Below the pieces are notes generated by a model. That model did not search any database. It worked only from the letters and a program-made list of their open reading frames with translations, and was not told the origin of the DNA. The position numbers were made by a program, and so were the translations under genes. A stretch of DNA of 21,641 nucleotides from Gemmatimonadales bacterium UBA7835 (lineage in GTDB: Bacteria; Gemmatimonadota; Gemmatimonadetes; Longimicrobiales; Gaopeijiaceae): assembly GCA_002500925.1 (NCBI GenBank), contig DLTN01000101.1:1-21641 (forward strand), in the 5' to 3' direction. Of this stretch, positions 8,091 through 15,106 are shown one piece after another; within the stretch, counting starts at the first letter, position 1; every line of letters begins with the position of its first letter.

Positions 8091-8824
8091 CAGAGTTCCA
8101 AATTGATAACCTGACCCATTCCTGCTAGGAACGCGGTCAGACTAGCGAAACGACCAGTAACCATAAGCAAACCAATCACGATCAGCACGGTGCCCGCGAG
8201 ACGCTGCAGCACAGACATCCACTTTCGGGCTCGCATGCTACCGGCAATAAACCAGTTGAACGAGACGGACGCGAGAATAAACGGGACACCTAACCCTAGA
8301 GCGTAAGCCGTCAACAGTCCCATCCCCTGAACCATGGTCGCTTCAAGGCTCGCGTATAGAAGAATCGAACCAAGGACCGGTCCTATGCAAGGAGTCCAGC
8401 CAGCGCCGAATGCGACGCCGACAACGAAAGATCCGACAGCCGTAACTGGCTGCGCGCGCACTTGGGGGCGGAGTTCTCGGTACAGCACCGGCAGCCTAAA
8501 TACACCAGCCAAGAAGAGTCCGAACAAGATCATCACCACTCCTCCAGCCCTGCTCAGCCCCGGTAAAGCTTGCGTCACAGCTGTCCCAAAAGCCGTTGCC
8601 ACTAAGCCCATGGTCATGAAGACAAAAGAGAACCCGAGAACGAAAAGGGAAGAATGGACCAGCGCGCGCTTTCGGACGAGTCGCGTAGGGTGCTCAGACA
8701 AATCCCCGAGCGTCAACCCTGATATGAAGGCTAAGTAGCTGGGCACAACCGGGAGGATACAAGGTGACAGGAACGACACCAGTCCGGCCATGAAGGCAAG
8801 CGGAATAGAAACCTGAATCTCCAT
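8090..8824 (-). CDS. ccdA: CcdA-type cytochrome c biogenesis / thiol transport membrane protein
   Basis: This 244-residue integral membrane protein of the CcdA/DsbD-beta family carries electrons from cytoplasmic thioredoxin to periplasmic thiol proteins. There are six hydrophobic segments. The two redox cysteines are Cys22 in FLSPCILPVVPSYLAF and Cys146 in GAGWTPCIGPVLGS; both contexts are diagnostic. I use the ATG at 8824; GTG 8827 and TTG 8836 are in frame just upstream and none has a clear ribosome binding site. The stop overlaps the DsbA-like start by one base, which makes that lipoprotein the likely electron acceptor. The gene upstream on the same strand is the HTH/zinc-ribbon protein. 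Confidence 0.94.
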   Translation of the reverse strand: MEIQVSIPLAFMAGLVSFLSPCILPVVPSYLAFISGLTLGDLSEHPTRLVRKRALVHSSLFVLGFSFVFMTMGLVATAFGTAVTQALPGLSRAGGVVMILFGLFLAGVFRLPVLYRELRPQVRAQPVTAVGSFVVGVAFGAGWTPCIGPVLGSILLYASLEATMVQGMGLLTAYALGLGVPFILASVSFNWFIAGSMRARKWMSVLQRLAGTVLIVIGLLMVTGRFASLTAFLAGMGQVINLEL

Positions 8825-8899
8825 CACTAGAAACAAGCCGCTATCGAGATCACTCCCTTCTTACCAGGGAAGGCTAAAAGTGTCAGCATTGCAGATGCA

Positions 8900-9352
8900 T
8901 CAACGACGTCGGACCCACAGAACCAGGGCAAGTCCCACCGCAGCGCCAAGTAGCGCCCCACCTGCGATCCTGGTGAGCCCTGGGACTCCATTCGTGTCGG
9001 GCCGACCAAGCGGATGTTCATCAGAGGCCGCTTCGAGATCGGCATCCTTGTCCTGCCGAGGCCCACTAAAGGAGGTGTCGTTCCCGTAAGTCATAGTCTG
9101 ACTTACACTTCCCGACCATGCACAGCTCGCACAATGCAATTTATCCTGGTCCCGAGCCGTTCGGTTAGGCCACCCAGCCTCATCACCGCAAAGCGGACAC
9201 GCTCTACCACTGCCAAGGGCCGTGAGCGCTGTATAAAGCGCCCCTTTAGAGAGATTGAGTTCTTCTGCAATGTGGTTGACGCTGTGATCCGAGCCCCAAT
9301 AAAGCTCGCTGGCGTGCGCGGCTATCTCCGGCGTGACATCGGAGGCGTGCAT
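8900..9352 (-). CDS. HTH - zinc-ribbon - C-terminal membrane anchor protein, function unknown
   Basis: I do not recognise a named family. From the ATG at 9352 (preceded by GCAGGAGAAG, a good ribosome binding site) it is 150 residues. Residues 23-43 (HSVNHIAEELNLSKGALYTAL) read as a helix-turn-helix. Cys52/Cys55 (CPLC) and Cys74/Cys77 (CASC) form a four-cysteine zinc-ribbon knuckle pair. Residues 85-125 are acidic and disordered-looking. Residues 128-147 form one transmembrane helix (IAGGALLGAAVGLALVLWV) followed by RRR, consistent with a tail anchor and the N-terminal domains in the cytoplasm. It is the first gene of a same-strand run with CcdA and the DsbA-like protein, 75 bases upstream of ccdA. 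A membrane-bound regulator or redox/zinc sensor for that system is an inference. Confidence 0.8.
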   Translation of the reverse strand: MHASDVTPEIAAHASELYWGSDHSVNHIAEELNLSKGALYTALTALGSGRACPLCGDEAGWPNRTARDQDKLHCASCAWSGSVSQTMTYGNDTSFSGPRQDKDADLEAASDEHPLGRPDTNGVPGLTRIAGGALLGAAVGLALVLWVRRR

Positions 9353-9473
9353 GGTGTCTTCTCCTGCCTTGACCCGTCTTGCTGGTTCCGAGAACATAAC
9401 GCCCCGTCACGGCGGCCGCATAGCCGTAAATCTGCGTCCGACCAAAAGTTCAGCCTCACAACACAACACACAC

Positions 9474-10133
9474 TTGTCACACGGCGCTCGCAGGATTTCG
9501 GTTTCCCACGGCCACCTTGAGGCTCTTCTGAAAGAGCCCGACAGGACAATCCGCGGCGGCGCTGTCATATGCCACCCGCATCCATTACACGGTGGCACCA
9601 TGCATACAAAAGCGGTGTACAGAGCCGCACAGGGCCTCAATGACGCCGGACTCGTCACACTCCGCTTCAACTTCCGCGGAGTAGGAGGCAGCACTGGCAG
9701 TCACGACTCCGGGATCGGAGAACAGGATGACCTTCGAGCGGCAATAGACTGGCTGGAATCCGCATATCCACACGTTCCATTAGTTGTTGGTGGGTTTTCA
9801 TTCGGCTCTATCGTCGGGCTTTCCGTAGGTGCCGGAGACGAGCGGGTAGTCAGCCTGCTAGGCCTAGGGTTACCCGTCGACCTAGACGACCGCTACGACT
9901 ACGGCTTCATGGCTAATTCTGCGAAGCCCATTCTTATCGTTCAGGGTGAGAACGACGAGTTTGGACCGGGTGAGAAGGTCGCCAGCTTGATCTCGCCACT
10001 GGGGAATCACATTACGCTCGTCCGTATACCCGGGACGGACCATTACTTCGATAGCAGACTAGGAGAACTTCGCACAGCGGTTCGGGGGTACTATGAAACA
10101 GGTCCAGGGGCGAAGCTTCTGGCCATCATCTAA
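9474..10133 (+). CDS. Alpha/beta-hydrolase (COG2945-like)
   Basis: This is a compact alpha/beta-hydrolase of about 219 residues. The oxyanion region HPHPLHGGTMHTK (34-46) and RFNFRGVGGSTG (64-75) are typical of the COG2945 group. The triad is Ser109 in GGFSFGS, Asp161 in GENDEFGP and His190 in GTDHYF. The frame is open back to 9333, but that would overlap the divergent gene that starts at 9352. I prefer the TTG at 9474, a few residues before the first beta strand (RRISV), although no clear ribosome binding site is seen. It leads a tight operon: the next gene starts 12 bases after the stop. The family acts on esters or thioesters; the natural substrate is unknown. Confidence 0.85.
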   Translation: MSHGARRISVSHGHLEALLKEPDRTIRGGAVICHPHPLHGGTMHTKAVYRAAQGLNDAGLVTLRFNFRGVGGSTGSHDSGIGEQDDLRAAIDWLESAYPHVPLVVGGFSFGSIVGLSVGAGDERVVSLLGLGLPVDLDDRYDYGFMANSAKPILIVQGENDEFGPGEKVASLISPLGNHITLVRIPGTDHYFDSRLGELRTAVRGYYETGPGAKLLAII

Positions 10134-10145
10134 TTCGAGGTAGAT

Positions 10146-10397
10146 ATGCGTAACCGGGAACGCGTGCTGCAAAGCCTAGAAAACGTATACCGAACCGCGT
10201 TCTCAAAAGCAGAGACATCTGGTGACGAACAGAAGATGGAGTCGATCGACATGGATTATCAGAAAGAACAACTGAAGCTCGAGGTCCTGCTCGACATCCG
10301 AGATCTGCTGCAGCCCGAACCAGAGGACCTAGCGGACCGAACAAGCTCACTTCTCGAGAAAGCGCAAAACATCCGCAAACTCACGAAGCTCCGTTGA
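10146..10397 (+). CDS. Small charged helical protein, function unknown
   Basis: This 83-residue protein has no signal peptide, cysteine or membrane segment. Heptad-like patterns of Leu, Ile and charged residues (MESIDMDYQKEQLKLEVLLDIRDLL) suggest mainly helix, possibly a coiled coil. GAGG at 10137-10140 sits at a good distance from the ATG. It lies 12 bases after the hydrolase and one base before the cobalamin adenosyltransferase, so it is translated as part of that operon. It may be an accessory protein for a neighbour, but I see no domain to support a specific role. Confidence 0.72.
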   Translation: MRNRERVLQSLENVYRTAFSKAETSGDEQKMESIDMDYQKEQLKLEVLLDIRDLLQPEPEDLADRTSSLLEKAQNIRKLTKLR

Positions 10398-10398
10398 T

Positions 10399-10974
10399 AT
10401 GAAGATCTATACCAGGACTGGAGACACTGGAGAAACCGGCCTATTTGGAGGGGAACGTGTTCCAAAAGACAACGTAAGGGTTGACGCCTACGGCACCGTA
10501 GACGAGTTAAATGCAACGATCGGATGGGCTGTAGCCCAAGTCAGCGATGCTGAGATTCGAGGTCGGCTAGCGTTACTACAGCATGATCTGTTCTCACTTG
10601 GATCCAATCTCGCCACCCCACCAGTTCAGGAGAGGGGAAAAAAGCCTAAGCTGCCGCCAATGCCGACACAGAGAGTCGAAGAGATGGAAGCTTGGATTGA
10701 TGCCGCGGACACCGAACTGCCAGCATTGCGGGCTTTCGTGCTGCCTGGAGGTTGTCCGGGAGCCGCCGCTCTCCATGTCGCTCGAACGGTTTGCAGGAGA
10801 GCAGAACGAGCGGTTGTGCGCCTATCTGGGACCAAGGGGTCGGAGGCCGAGCTTCTTGCCTACCTCAACCGTCTATCCGACCTGTTGTTCACACTGGCTA
10901 GACTCGAAAACCATCGGAACGGAGCGGGTGACATCGAGTGGGTGAAACACCTTGAACCCAAGCCAAGTTCATAG
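10399..10974 (+). CDS. ATP:cob(I)alamin adenosyltransferase, PduO type
   Basis: This 191-residue enzyme transfers the adenosyl group from ATP to cob(I)alamin, making coenzyme B12 in the cytoplasm. The N-terminal ATP-binding signature TRTGDTGETGLFGGERV (5-21) is diagnostic. So are VDAYGTVDELNATIG (28-42), the FVLPGG segment (113-118), VARTVCRRAER (127-137) and the C-terminal YLNRLSDLLFTLAR (155-168), which shape the active site in the PduO trimer. Length is normal. The ATG is one base past the stop of the small helical gene. No B12 riboswitch or B12-dependent enzyme is visible in this window, so its client enzymes are encoded elsewhere. Confidence 0.95.
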   Translation: MKIYTRTGDTGETGLFGGERVPKDNVRVDAYGTVDELNATIGWAVAQVSDAEIRGRLALLQHDLFSLGSNLATPPVQERGKKPKLPPMPTQRVEEMEAWIDAADTELPALRAFVLPGGCPGAAALHVARTVCRRAERAVVRLSGTKGSEAELLAYLNRLSDLLFTLARLENHRNGAGDIEWVKHLEPKPSS

Positions 10975-11014
10975 GTCAGAAGGCCCGTTCAGCAAGAGTT
11001 GAGCTCCGCGCGCG

Positions 11015-11037
11015 GCCAGGACTCCGAGACCCCTGGC
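11015..11037 (+). terminator. Hairpin downstream of the adenosyltransferase operon
   Basis: GCCAGG (11015-11020) can pair with CCTGGC (11032-11037) around an 11-base loop, starting 41 bases after the stop codon. There is no T-run, so it may only stabilise the mRNA end. Confidence 0.3.
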
Positions 11038-11174
11038 TCACAGCACGTTGACCGCAAGGGTTCGTGTGCAGGCATCTCGGGATTGGAGGTTTCTGCTTCT
11101 TAGATGCTTGCCACGTGCGGTTCAACTTTAGAGGTTTTTGGCGCCCGACAAAATCTTCCGGACCAGCAGGACCC

Positions 11175-11408
11175 ATGACCTACATCATCGCCGAACCATG
11201 CATCGAGGCTAAGGACGCGAGTTGCGTTGAAGTCTGTCCCGTCGACTGCATCTACGAGGGTGAGGATCAATTTTATATTCATCCGGACGAATGTATCGAC
11301 TGTGGAGCATGTGAGCCTGAGTGCCCAGTTCAGGCAATCTTCCCAGACACGGACGTGCCGAGCGAGTGGACCGCCTACACCAAGAAGAACGCGGACCACT
11401 TCGAGTAG
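11175..11408 (+). CDS. fdxA: 7Fe ferredoxin ([3Fe-4S][4Fe-4S])
   Basis: This is a 77-residue cytoplasmic electron carrier. The ATG at 11175 begins MTYIIAEPC, the usual N-terminus; the frame is open further upstream but that part has no family resemblance. Cysteines are at 9, 17, 21, 25, 40, 43, 46 and 50. By comparison with Azotobacter FdI, Cys9/17/50 should hold the 3Fe cluster and Cys21/40/43/46 the 4Fe cluster, with Cys25 free. The extra FdI Cys11 is alanine here. SCVEVCPVDCIYEG and CIDCGACEPECPVQAI are hallmark blocks. It is shorter than FdI because the C-terminal tail is absent, as in many FdxA proteins. A short AGGA precedes the start. It stands alone, so its partner enzymes cannot be named. 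Confidence 0.95.
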   Translation: MTYIIAEPCIEAKDASCVEVCPVDCIYEGEDQFYIHPDECIDCGACEPECPVQAIFPDTDVPSEWTAYTKKNADHFE

Positions 11409-11507
11409 AACGGTGGCAAGAAGCCAGAGACCGGAAACAAAGGGCCCCGTTACTGCACGCCAAGGACAGAGTAGCCGCCTTTTTCCCCTACAGGTGACGC
11501 TGGAACC

Positions 11508-11669
11508 TCAGAGGCCGAGTTCCCTCATGCGCTCAAGCGAAACAGGCACCTGAGTCTCACCTAAGGGATCGGACTTAGGTGGAGTCGGCTCTTCTTTATC
11601 TTGGCGCACCAAGAGAATCGTCGTCACGAGCGCTGCTGCACTCAGTAGCCCGATGGTAAACTTCTTCAT
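11508..11669 (-). CDS. 53-residue membrane-anchored small protein, unknown
   Basis: This short frame begins at ATG 11669 with the best ribosome binding site in the window (GGAGG at 11681-11677, seven bases from the ATG). The product starts MKKFTIGLLSAAALVTTILL: two lysines and about 17 hydrophobic residues, a signal anchor or single membrane helix. A charged, proline-containing tail follows (KEEPTPPKSDP) and it ends with ERMRELGL. There is no cysteine and no lipobox. It is divergent from the M20 peptidase and convergent with the ferredoxin gene. The start signal and clean N-terminal topology argue that it is real. I do not recognise it and cannot assign a function. Confidence 0.6.
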   Translation of the reverse strand: MKKFTIGLLSAAALVTTILLVRQDKEEPTPPKSDPLGETQVPVSLERMRELGL

Positions 11670-11779
11670 GACGATTCCTCCAATTGAGCATGACGGTTGG
11701 GTGTGACCACTCCGCGCGCCGGCAGCGCATATATCTTACTATCGATTACGTCTTGGGTTTCATTCAGACCTGTATCGAC

Positions 11780-12955
11780 ATGAATTATGAGCGGGAACGA
11801 TTCATTGACAACGCTTATAAAGGTGATCCCGTAGCCCTAGCGGCTTGGCTTGTCTCGATCCCGTCGGTGAACCCAGCTCTCGAGAAAGACGGGGCCGGGG
11901 AAGCCGCCATCGCACAAGCCTGCGCAGAACTACTCGAAGGATGGGGCCTTGAGGCGACCATCACCGAGCCCGCCACTGGGCGACCGAACGTAGTCGGCCG
12001 ACTTGAGGGGCAGGGGCCGACAATACTCCTGAACGGTCACCTAGATACGGTCGGTGTCGCGGGAATGACGATCGATCCTTTCGAGGTGAGCTTCGACGGC
12101 AATCGCATGTACGGCCGAGGATCATGTGACATGAAGGCTGGGGATGCTGCTCTACTTGCAACGGCCTATAGGCTGGCTAAAGAGGGTCCTCGGCCAAACT
12201 TGGTTGTGGCCCTAACCTCTGATGAGGAGCACGCCAGTGTCGGCATGGCCGACCTCGTATCCGAAGGCGGACCCGATGCAGACCTTGCCATCGTGTGCGA
12301 ACCTACCAACCTCAGTGTCATGCCCGCCCACAAGGGGTTCGTTTGGATTCGCGCACTCTTCCGGGGACTAGCTGCGCACGGATCACGACCTGACATCGGA
12401 GTCGACGCAATCCGACATGCTGCTTTATACCTGTCCGCTTTGGACAGCTACGGACGAGAACTAAAGTCGAGAGCAGCCCATCCACTCCTTGAGTATGGAT
12501 CGGTGCACGCAGGAAAGATTCACGGAGGAACCGCTGAATCAGTCTATCCGGACGAGTGTGAACTCCTCCTCGAACGACGGACTCTTCCGGGTGAAACTCC
12601 GGAAACAGTAGTCAATGAATTCCAGTCCGTGTTGGACATGGTTACAGCCAATGAGCCAACGATGGAAGCCTGCCTTACAATGACACTAGAGCGACCAGGA
12701 ACCGAGGTGGCTCTAAGCCACCCACTGGTAACAGGCTTACTGCGATCCGGGGAAGCCTTCGAAGTCGAACCAGTAGTCGAAGGCATGACAGCTTGGGTCG
12801 ACGCCGCTTTCCTAAACGAAACCGGTATCCCCGCCGTCTGCTACGGACCGGGAAGTATTGAACAGGCTCACACGGATGACGAGTGGGTCGACATTCGTCA
12901 AATCCATTCTTGTGCCAACGTCCTAGAGCACTTCGTTCGGGATTTGGTCGGTTAA
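11780..12955 (+). CDS. M20-family metallopeptidase / ArgE-DapE-type deacylase
   Basis: From the ATG at 11780 the product is 391 residues, normal for the cytoplasmic two-zinc M20 family (ArgE, DapE, carboxypeptidase G2). The active-site set is complete: His87 and Asp89 (NGHLDT), bridging Asp117 (GSCDMKAG), general base Glu149 and ligand Glu150 (SDEEHAS), Glu174 (CEPT) and His364 (QAHTDDEW). The dimerisation domain lies at about 185-295 and includes the conserved GLAAHGSRPD region. The frame is open upstream to a TTG at 11684, but that would overlap the divergent small gene's control region. The enzyme hydrolyses an N-acyl amino acid or dipeptide; sequence alone does not separate ArgE-like from DapE-like or other specificities. 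No arginine or lysine biosynthesis genes are nearby. Confidence 0.92.
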   Translation: MNYERERFIDNAYKGDPVALAAWLVSIPSVNPALEKDGAGEAAIAQACAELLEGWGLEATITEPATGRPNVVGRLEGQGPTILLNGHLDTVGVAGMTIDPFEVSFDGNRMYGRGSCDMKAGDAALLATAYRLAKEGPRPNLVVALTSDEEHASVGMADLVSEGGPDADLAIVCEPTNLSVMPAHKGFVWIRALFRGLAAHGSRPDIGVDAIRHAALYLSALDSYGRELKSRAAHPLLEYGSVHAGKIHGGTAESVYPDECELLLERRTLPGETPETVVNEFQSVLDMVTANEPTMEACLTMTLERPGTEVALSHPLVTGLLRSGEAFEVEPVVEGMTAWVDAAFLNETGIPAVCYGPGSIEQAHTDDEWVDIRQIHSCANVLEHFVRDLVG

Positions 12956-12986
12956 AACCCGGCTAAGCCCAAAACACGAGAACTCA

Positions 12987-13028
12987 GAACGGCGGGCCAT
13001 GGCCACCGCAGACCGCGGCCCACCGTTC
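12987..13028. terminator. Strong hairpin between convergent genes, probable bidirectional terminator
   Basis: GAACGGCGGGCC (12987-12998) pairs with GGCCCACCGTTC (13017-13028) as 6 bp, one C/A mismatch, then 5 bp, with an 18-base loop. It lies 31 bases after the M20 stop and 21 bases before the end of the convergent lipoprotein gene. There is no long T-run on either side. Confidence 0.6.
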
Positions 13029-13049
13029 CTGTCCTCCTCAATCGGATGG

Positions 13050-13439
13050 TTACCGAGAACGCCTACTGGTAACCATGATCGCCCCTCCAGCGTGCCCAGT
13101 CCCAAAACGCGTGGTTGCATCACTAGCGCTCATGAACTGCATCTGCTCGATGTCGCTGGTTCTTAAGGATTGCAGGTCCGAGGAACTAGTGCGACGCGTC
13201 CCATCGACATAGAGCTGCACAGCGTCTCCTCCACGCGACTGGAGCCAGCGTGGACGGAGTCGATTAACAGCCTGCATAGCGTCTAGTTCAGTCAACTCCG
13301 CGAGTTCGGCACGGACGATACGTGTAGAAGATGAACCGGCGGGCCGACTGCTGCCTGCGCCAGAAGATGCACATCCCATTACGCCGAATGCCAGCGCAAG
13401 GGCAAACACCATCGTGATTCTAGTCTTGTGGGACCGCAT
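13050..13439 (-). CDS. Plug-only lipoprotein (TonB-dependent receptor plug-like)
   Basis: This 129-residue lipoprotein has a clear signal peptide ending at Cys23 (GVMGC). After a Ser/Gly linker, residues 41-129 look like a shortened TonB-receptor plug: AMQAVNRLRPRWLQ, a DAVQLYVDGTRR strand, SLRTSDIEQMQFMSASDATTRFG and GHAGGAIMVTSR at the end. Receptors place a barrel after this point; here the protein stops. AAGGAG sits seven bases before the ATG, a strong ribosome binding site. I associate small proteins of this kind with Gemmatimonadota genomes. Function is unknown. It shares the plug-like tail with the larger protein at 4807-6186. Confidence 0.85.
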   Translation of the reverse strand: MRSHKTRITMVFALALAFGVMGCASSGAGSSRPAGSSSTRIVRAELAELTELDAMQAVNRLRPRWLQSRGGDAVQLYVDGTRRTSSSDLQSLRTSDIEQMQFMSASDATTRFGTGHAGGAIMVTSRRSR

Positions 13440-13502
13440 GAATGGGCTCCTTAACCTAAGTGACGGGTCAAAAAGATGATGGCCTTATGCTGGTTGCGCT
13501 AG

Positions 13503-13528
13503 CAGTCTGCAAAACGTTCGCAGGACTG
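13503..13528 (-). terminator. Hairpin at the end of the dienelactone hydrolase gene
   Basis: CAGTCTGC (13503-13510) pairs with GCAGGACTG (13520-13528), 8 bp with one bulged G and a 9-base loop. It directly abuts the stop codon of the minus-strand hydrolase gene. There is no T-run, so termination efficiency is uncertain. Confidence 0.4.
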
Positions 13529-14380
13529 TCAGCGCAGGGTTCTGTCTAGGTATGCCTTGAGGCGCTCCCACGCATCCAGCCCCGCAACACTTCTTACTCC
13601 TGGATCCCCGTCGACTCTCAGCCAAAAACCGTGATTCACCTCGTCGTAGATGTGCAGGTCATGCTCGACTCCAGCAGCACGAAGTGCAATAGCAAAATCC
13701 TGGACCTGTTGAGGGGATGGGCCATCGTCTTCACTAGCAAAGGTTCCATAGATCTCATGGTCCATAGCAGCTAGAACGGTGGGATCATCAATCAGGCGAC
13801 CATAAAAGATGGCAGTAGCATGGTGATCATCTCCGTCTAAGCCGAACGAGAGAGCGACACCTCCACCAAAACACCAACCCATCGCGCCGACTCTCCCAGA
13901 GACGTCCGGTCGAGCCTTAAGGAAGGTTACTGCCGCGTTTAGGTTGCCCACCACTGTCGCCATATCCGCCAGTGCTTCCTGCATCAGTGCCACATTCTCC
14001 TCTGGACCGCTGCCAGTACGACCCTGATAGAGATCAGCGGCTAGGGTGACGTAACCTTCCGCCGCAAAGTCATCCGCGACCTGCCGAACACGATCCACTA
14101 GTCCGTTCCATTCGTGGATGACAACGAGTGCAGGAAATGGGCCCTCTCCCTCCGGCACAGCAATATATCCGGTGGTTGCCATGTCACCGTCTAGGTAGTT
14201 CACAGCTTCCCCTGCCAGATCTCCACCATTTCCAAGAATCGCCGGCGGCATCTCTCCCGGGGCTGTCGGAGCGAACGAAACCCGGGACTCCCCGTCGTCA
14301 GATGTCGGGCGGCACGCACCGAGGAAAAACACTATTCCGGAAAGGCAAACCATGCCGAAAACTCGAGATTGATTGCTCAT
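13529..14380 (-). CDS. Dienelactone hydrolase-family lipoprotein
   Basis: This is a 283-residue alpha/beta-hydrolase of the dienelactone hydrolase family, with a lipoprotein signal ending at Cys23 (FFLGAC). It is therefore exported, unlike classical cytoplasmic DLH. Family residues are present: Glu90 in VIHEWNGL, the nucleophile Cys170 in GWCFGGG, an acidic pair at 218-219 (SEDDGPS) in the position of the catalytic Asp, and His250 in NHGFW. The segment 24-60 is an added linker. The physiological substrate of envelope DLH proteins is mostly unknown, so I would not infer chloroaromatic breakdown. The plug-only lipoprotein follows on the same strand after 89 bases and a hairpin. Confidence 0.9.
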   Translation of the reverse strand: MSNQSRVFGMVCLSGIVFFLGACRPTSDDGESRVSFAPTAPGEMPPAILGNGGDLAGEAVNYLDGDMATTGYIAVPEGEGPFPALVVIHEWNGLVDRVRQVADDFAAEGYVTLAADLYQGRTGSGPEENVALMQEALADMATVVGNLNAAVTFLKARPDVSGRVGAMGWCFGGGVALSFGLDGDDHHATAIFYGRLIDDPTVLAAMDHEIYGTFASEDDGPSPQQVQDFAIALRAAGVEHDLHIYDEVNHGFWLRVDGDPGVRSVAGLDAWERLKAYLDRTLR

Positions 14381-14472
14381 GAAACGACCAGGTTAAGACT
14401 GCGAAAAGAAGTGAGATATGATACGCCGACAGGGAAGGGGGGCACAGCAAAACTCAGGAAAGGTGCAACATA

Positions 14473-14485
14473 GAGAAGACTTCTC
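14473..14485. promoter_or_regulatory. Dyad GAGAAG-A-CTTCTC next to a -10-like TATATT
   Basis: This is a perfect 6-bp inverted repeat with a one-base centre, located between the weak -35 and the TATATT. The placement fits an operator or an activator site acting on the cytochrome gene, but the regulator is unknown. Confidence 0.35.
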
Positions 14486-14528
14486 AGGTATATTCAGTAG
14501 CTACATTACCACATACTTGTTCGATAAC

Positions 14529-14561
14529 CGGAGAGCAGTTTCACTGAAACAGAGATCTCCG
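14529..14561 (+). promoter_or_regulatory. Nested inverted repeat (leader hairpin or operator)
   Basis: An outer CGGAGA/TCTCCG pair (14529-14534 and 14556-14561) encloses GTTTCA-C-TGAAAC (14538-14550). If transcription starts near 14500, this lies in the 5' leader of the cytochrome mRNA. It could equally be a DNA-level operator. Confidence 0.4.
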
Positions 14562-14630
14562 TCACTCAGTTGAGCAAGGATTTTAAACGAAACCAATGGC
14601 GCCCCTTCAGTCGCCGAAAGGATAGGTTAA

Positions 14631-15026
14631 ATGCTGCTTCGCTCCGACATAACAGCTGCACTGGCTGCAGTCGTTGGCATCGCTCTCGCCGTGCAGGCTG
14701 ACGGTAACACCCAGGTCAAAGACCCAGCCACTACTGCAGTTACGCAACGCGAAGTCAGTTTCGCGGAAGAAGTGTTGCCGATCCTTGAGAAGTACTGTGT
14801 GGAGTGCCACAGCGAAGAGAGTGCCGAGTTAGGCCTAAAGCTGGACACTTACGAAGGTGTCATGGGCGGATCTGACTACGGGACTGTCGTCGAAGCAGGG
14901 GACGTCGGAAGCTTGCTCATTGAGATGATCGCATCTGGTGACATGCCAGACGGAGGCGACCCTATGCCGGCGGAGGAACTCGACGTGATCAAAGCTTGGG
15001 TGACAGAGGGGGCTCAGAAAAACTGA
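14631..15026 (+). CDS. Small exported monohaem cytochrome c (PSCyt1-like)
   Basis: This 131-residue protein has an N-terminal signal or anchor (residues 5-23). One haem-binding motif CVECH lies at 56-60, and the axial ligand is probably Met105 or Met112 in the GDMPDGGDPMP segment. The block VLPILEKYCVECHSEES, the GVMGGSDYG region and the closing VIKAWVTEGA match the planctomycete-type cytochrome C domain (PSCyt1). AAAGGATAGG just before the ATG is a good ribosome binding site. It is convergent with the cytochrome bc operon, 80 bases away, and could take electrons from that complex; the pairing is inferred from position only. Confidence 0.9.
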   Translation: MLLRSDITAALAAVVGIALAVQADGNTQVKDPATTAVTQREVSFAEEVLPILEKYCVECHSEESAELGLKLDTYEGVMGGSDYGTVVEAGDVGSLLIEMIASGDMPDGGDPMPAEELDVIKAWVTEGAQKN

Positions 15027-15106
15027 AGCCCAGTCTTTAAAATCCTTCTGAGGCATCCACTAAACAAGCGCCTTGGCACAAAGCTCAGTAACCGGACGGC
15101 AAAGGG

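Larger units (their letters stand above)
14381..14630. other. Divergent intergenic control region with two dyads
   Basis: These 250 bases separate the minus-strand hydrolase from the plus-strand cytochrome. I see no convincing gene. The region holds two dyads (14473-14485 and 14529-14561) and a TATATT at 14489-14494 that could be a -10 box for the cytochrome, with only a weak -35 (GCAACA, 14465-14470). Confidence 0.5.

Noticed and set aside
9333..9473. Upstream extension of the alpha/beta-hydrolase
   Set aside because: The added 47 residues have no family resemblance and would overlap the start of the divergent HTH/zinc-ribbon gene.
11064..11174. In-frame extension of the ferredoxin to a GTG
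   Set aside because: The extra 37 residues do not resemble a ferredoxin N-terminus, while MTYIIAEPC at 11175 does exactly.
10975..11174. Possible tRNA or riboswitch between the adenosyltransferase and the ferredoxin
   Set aside because: Only short stems are seen; there is no cloverleaf, no B12-box and no conserved riboswitch core.
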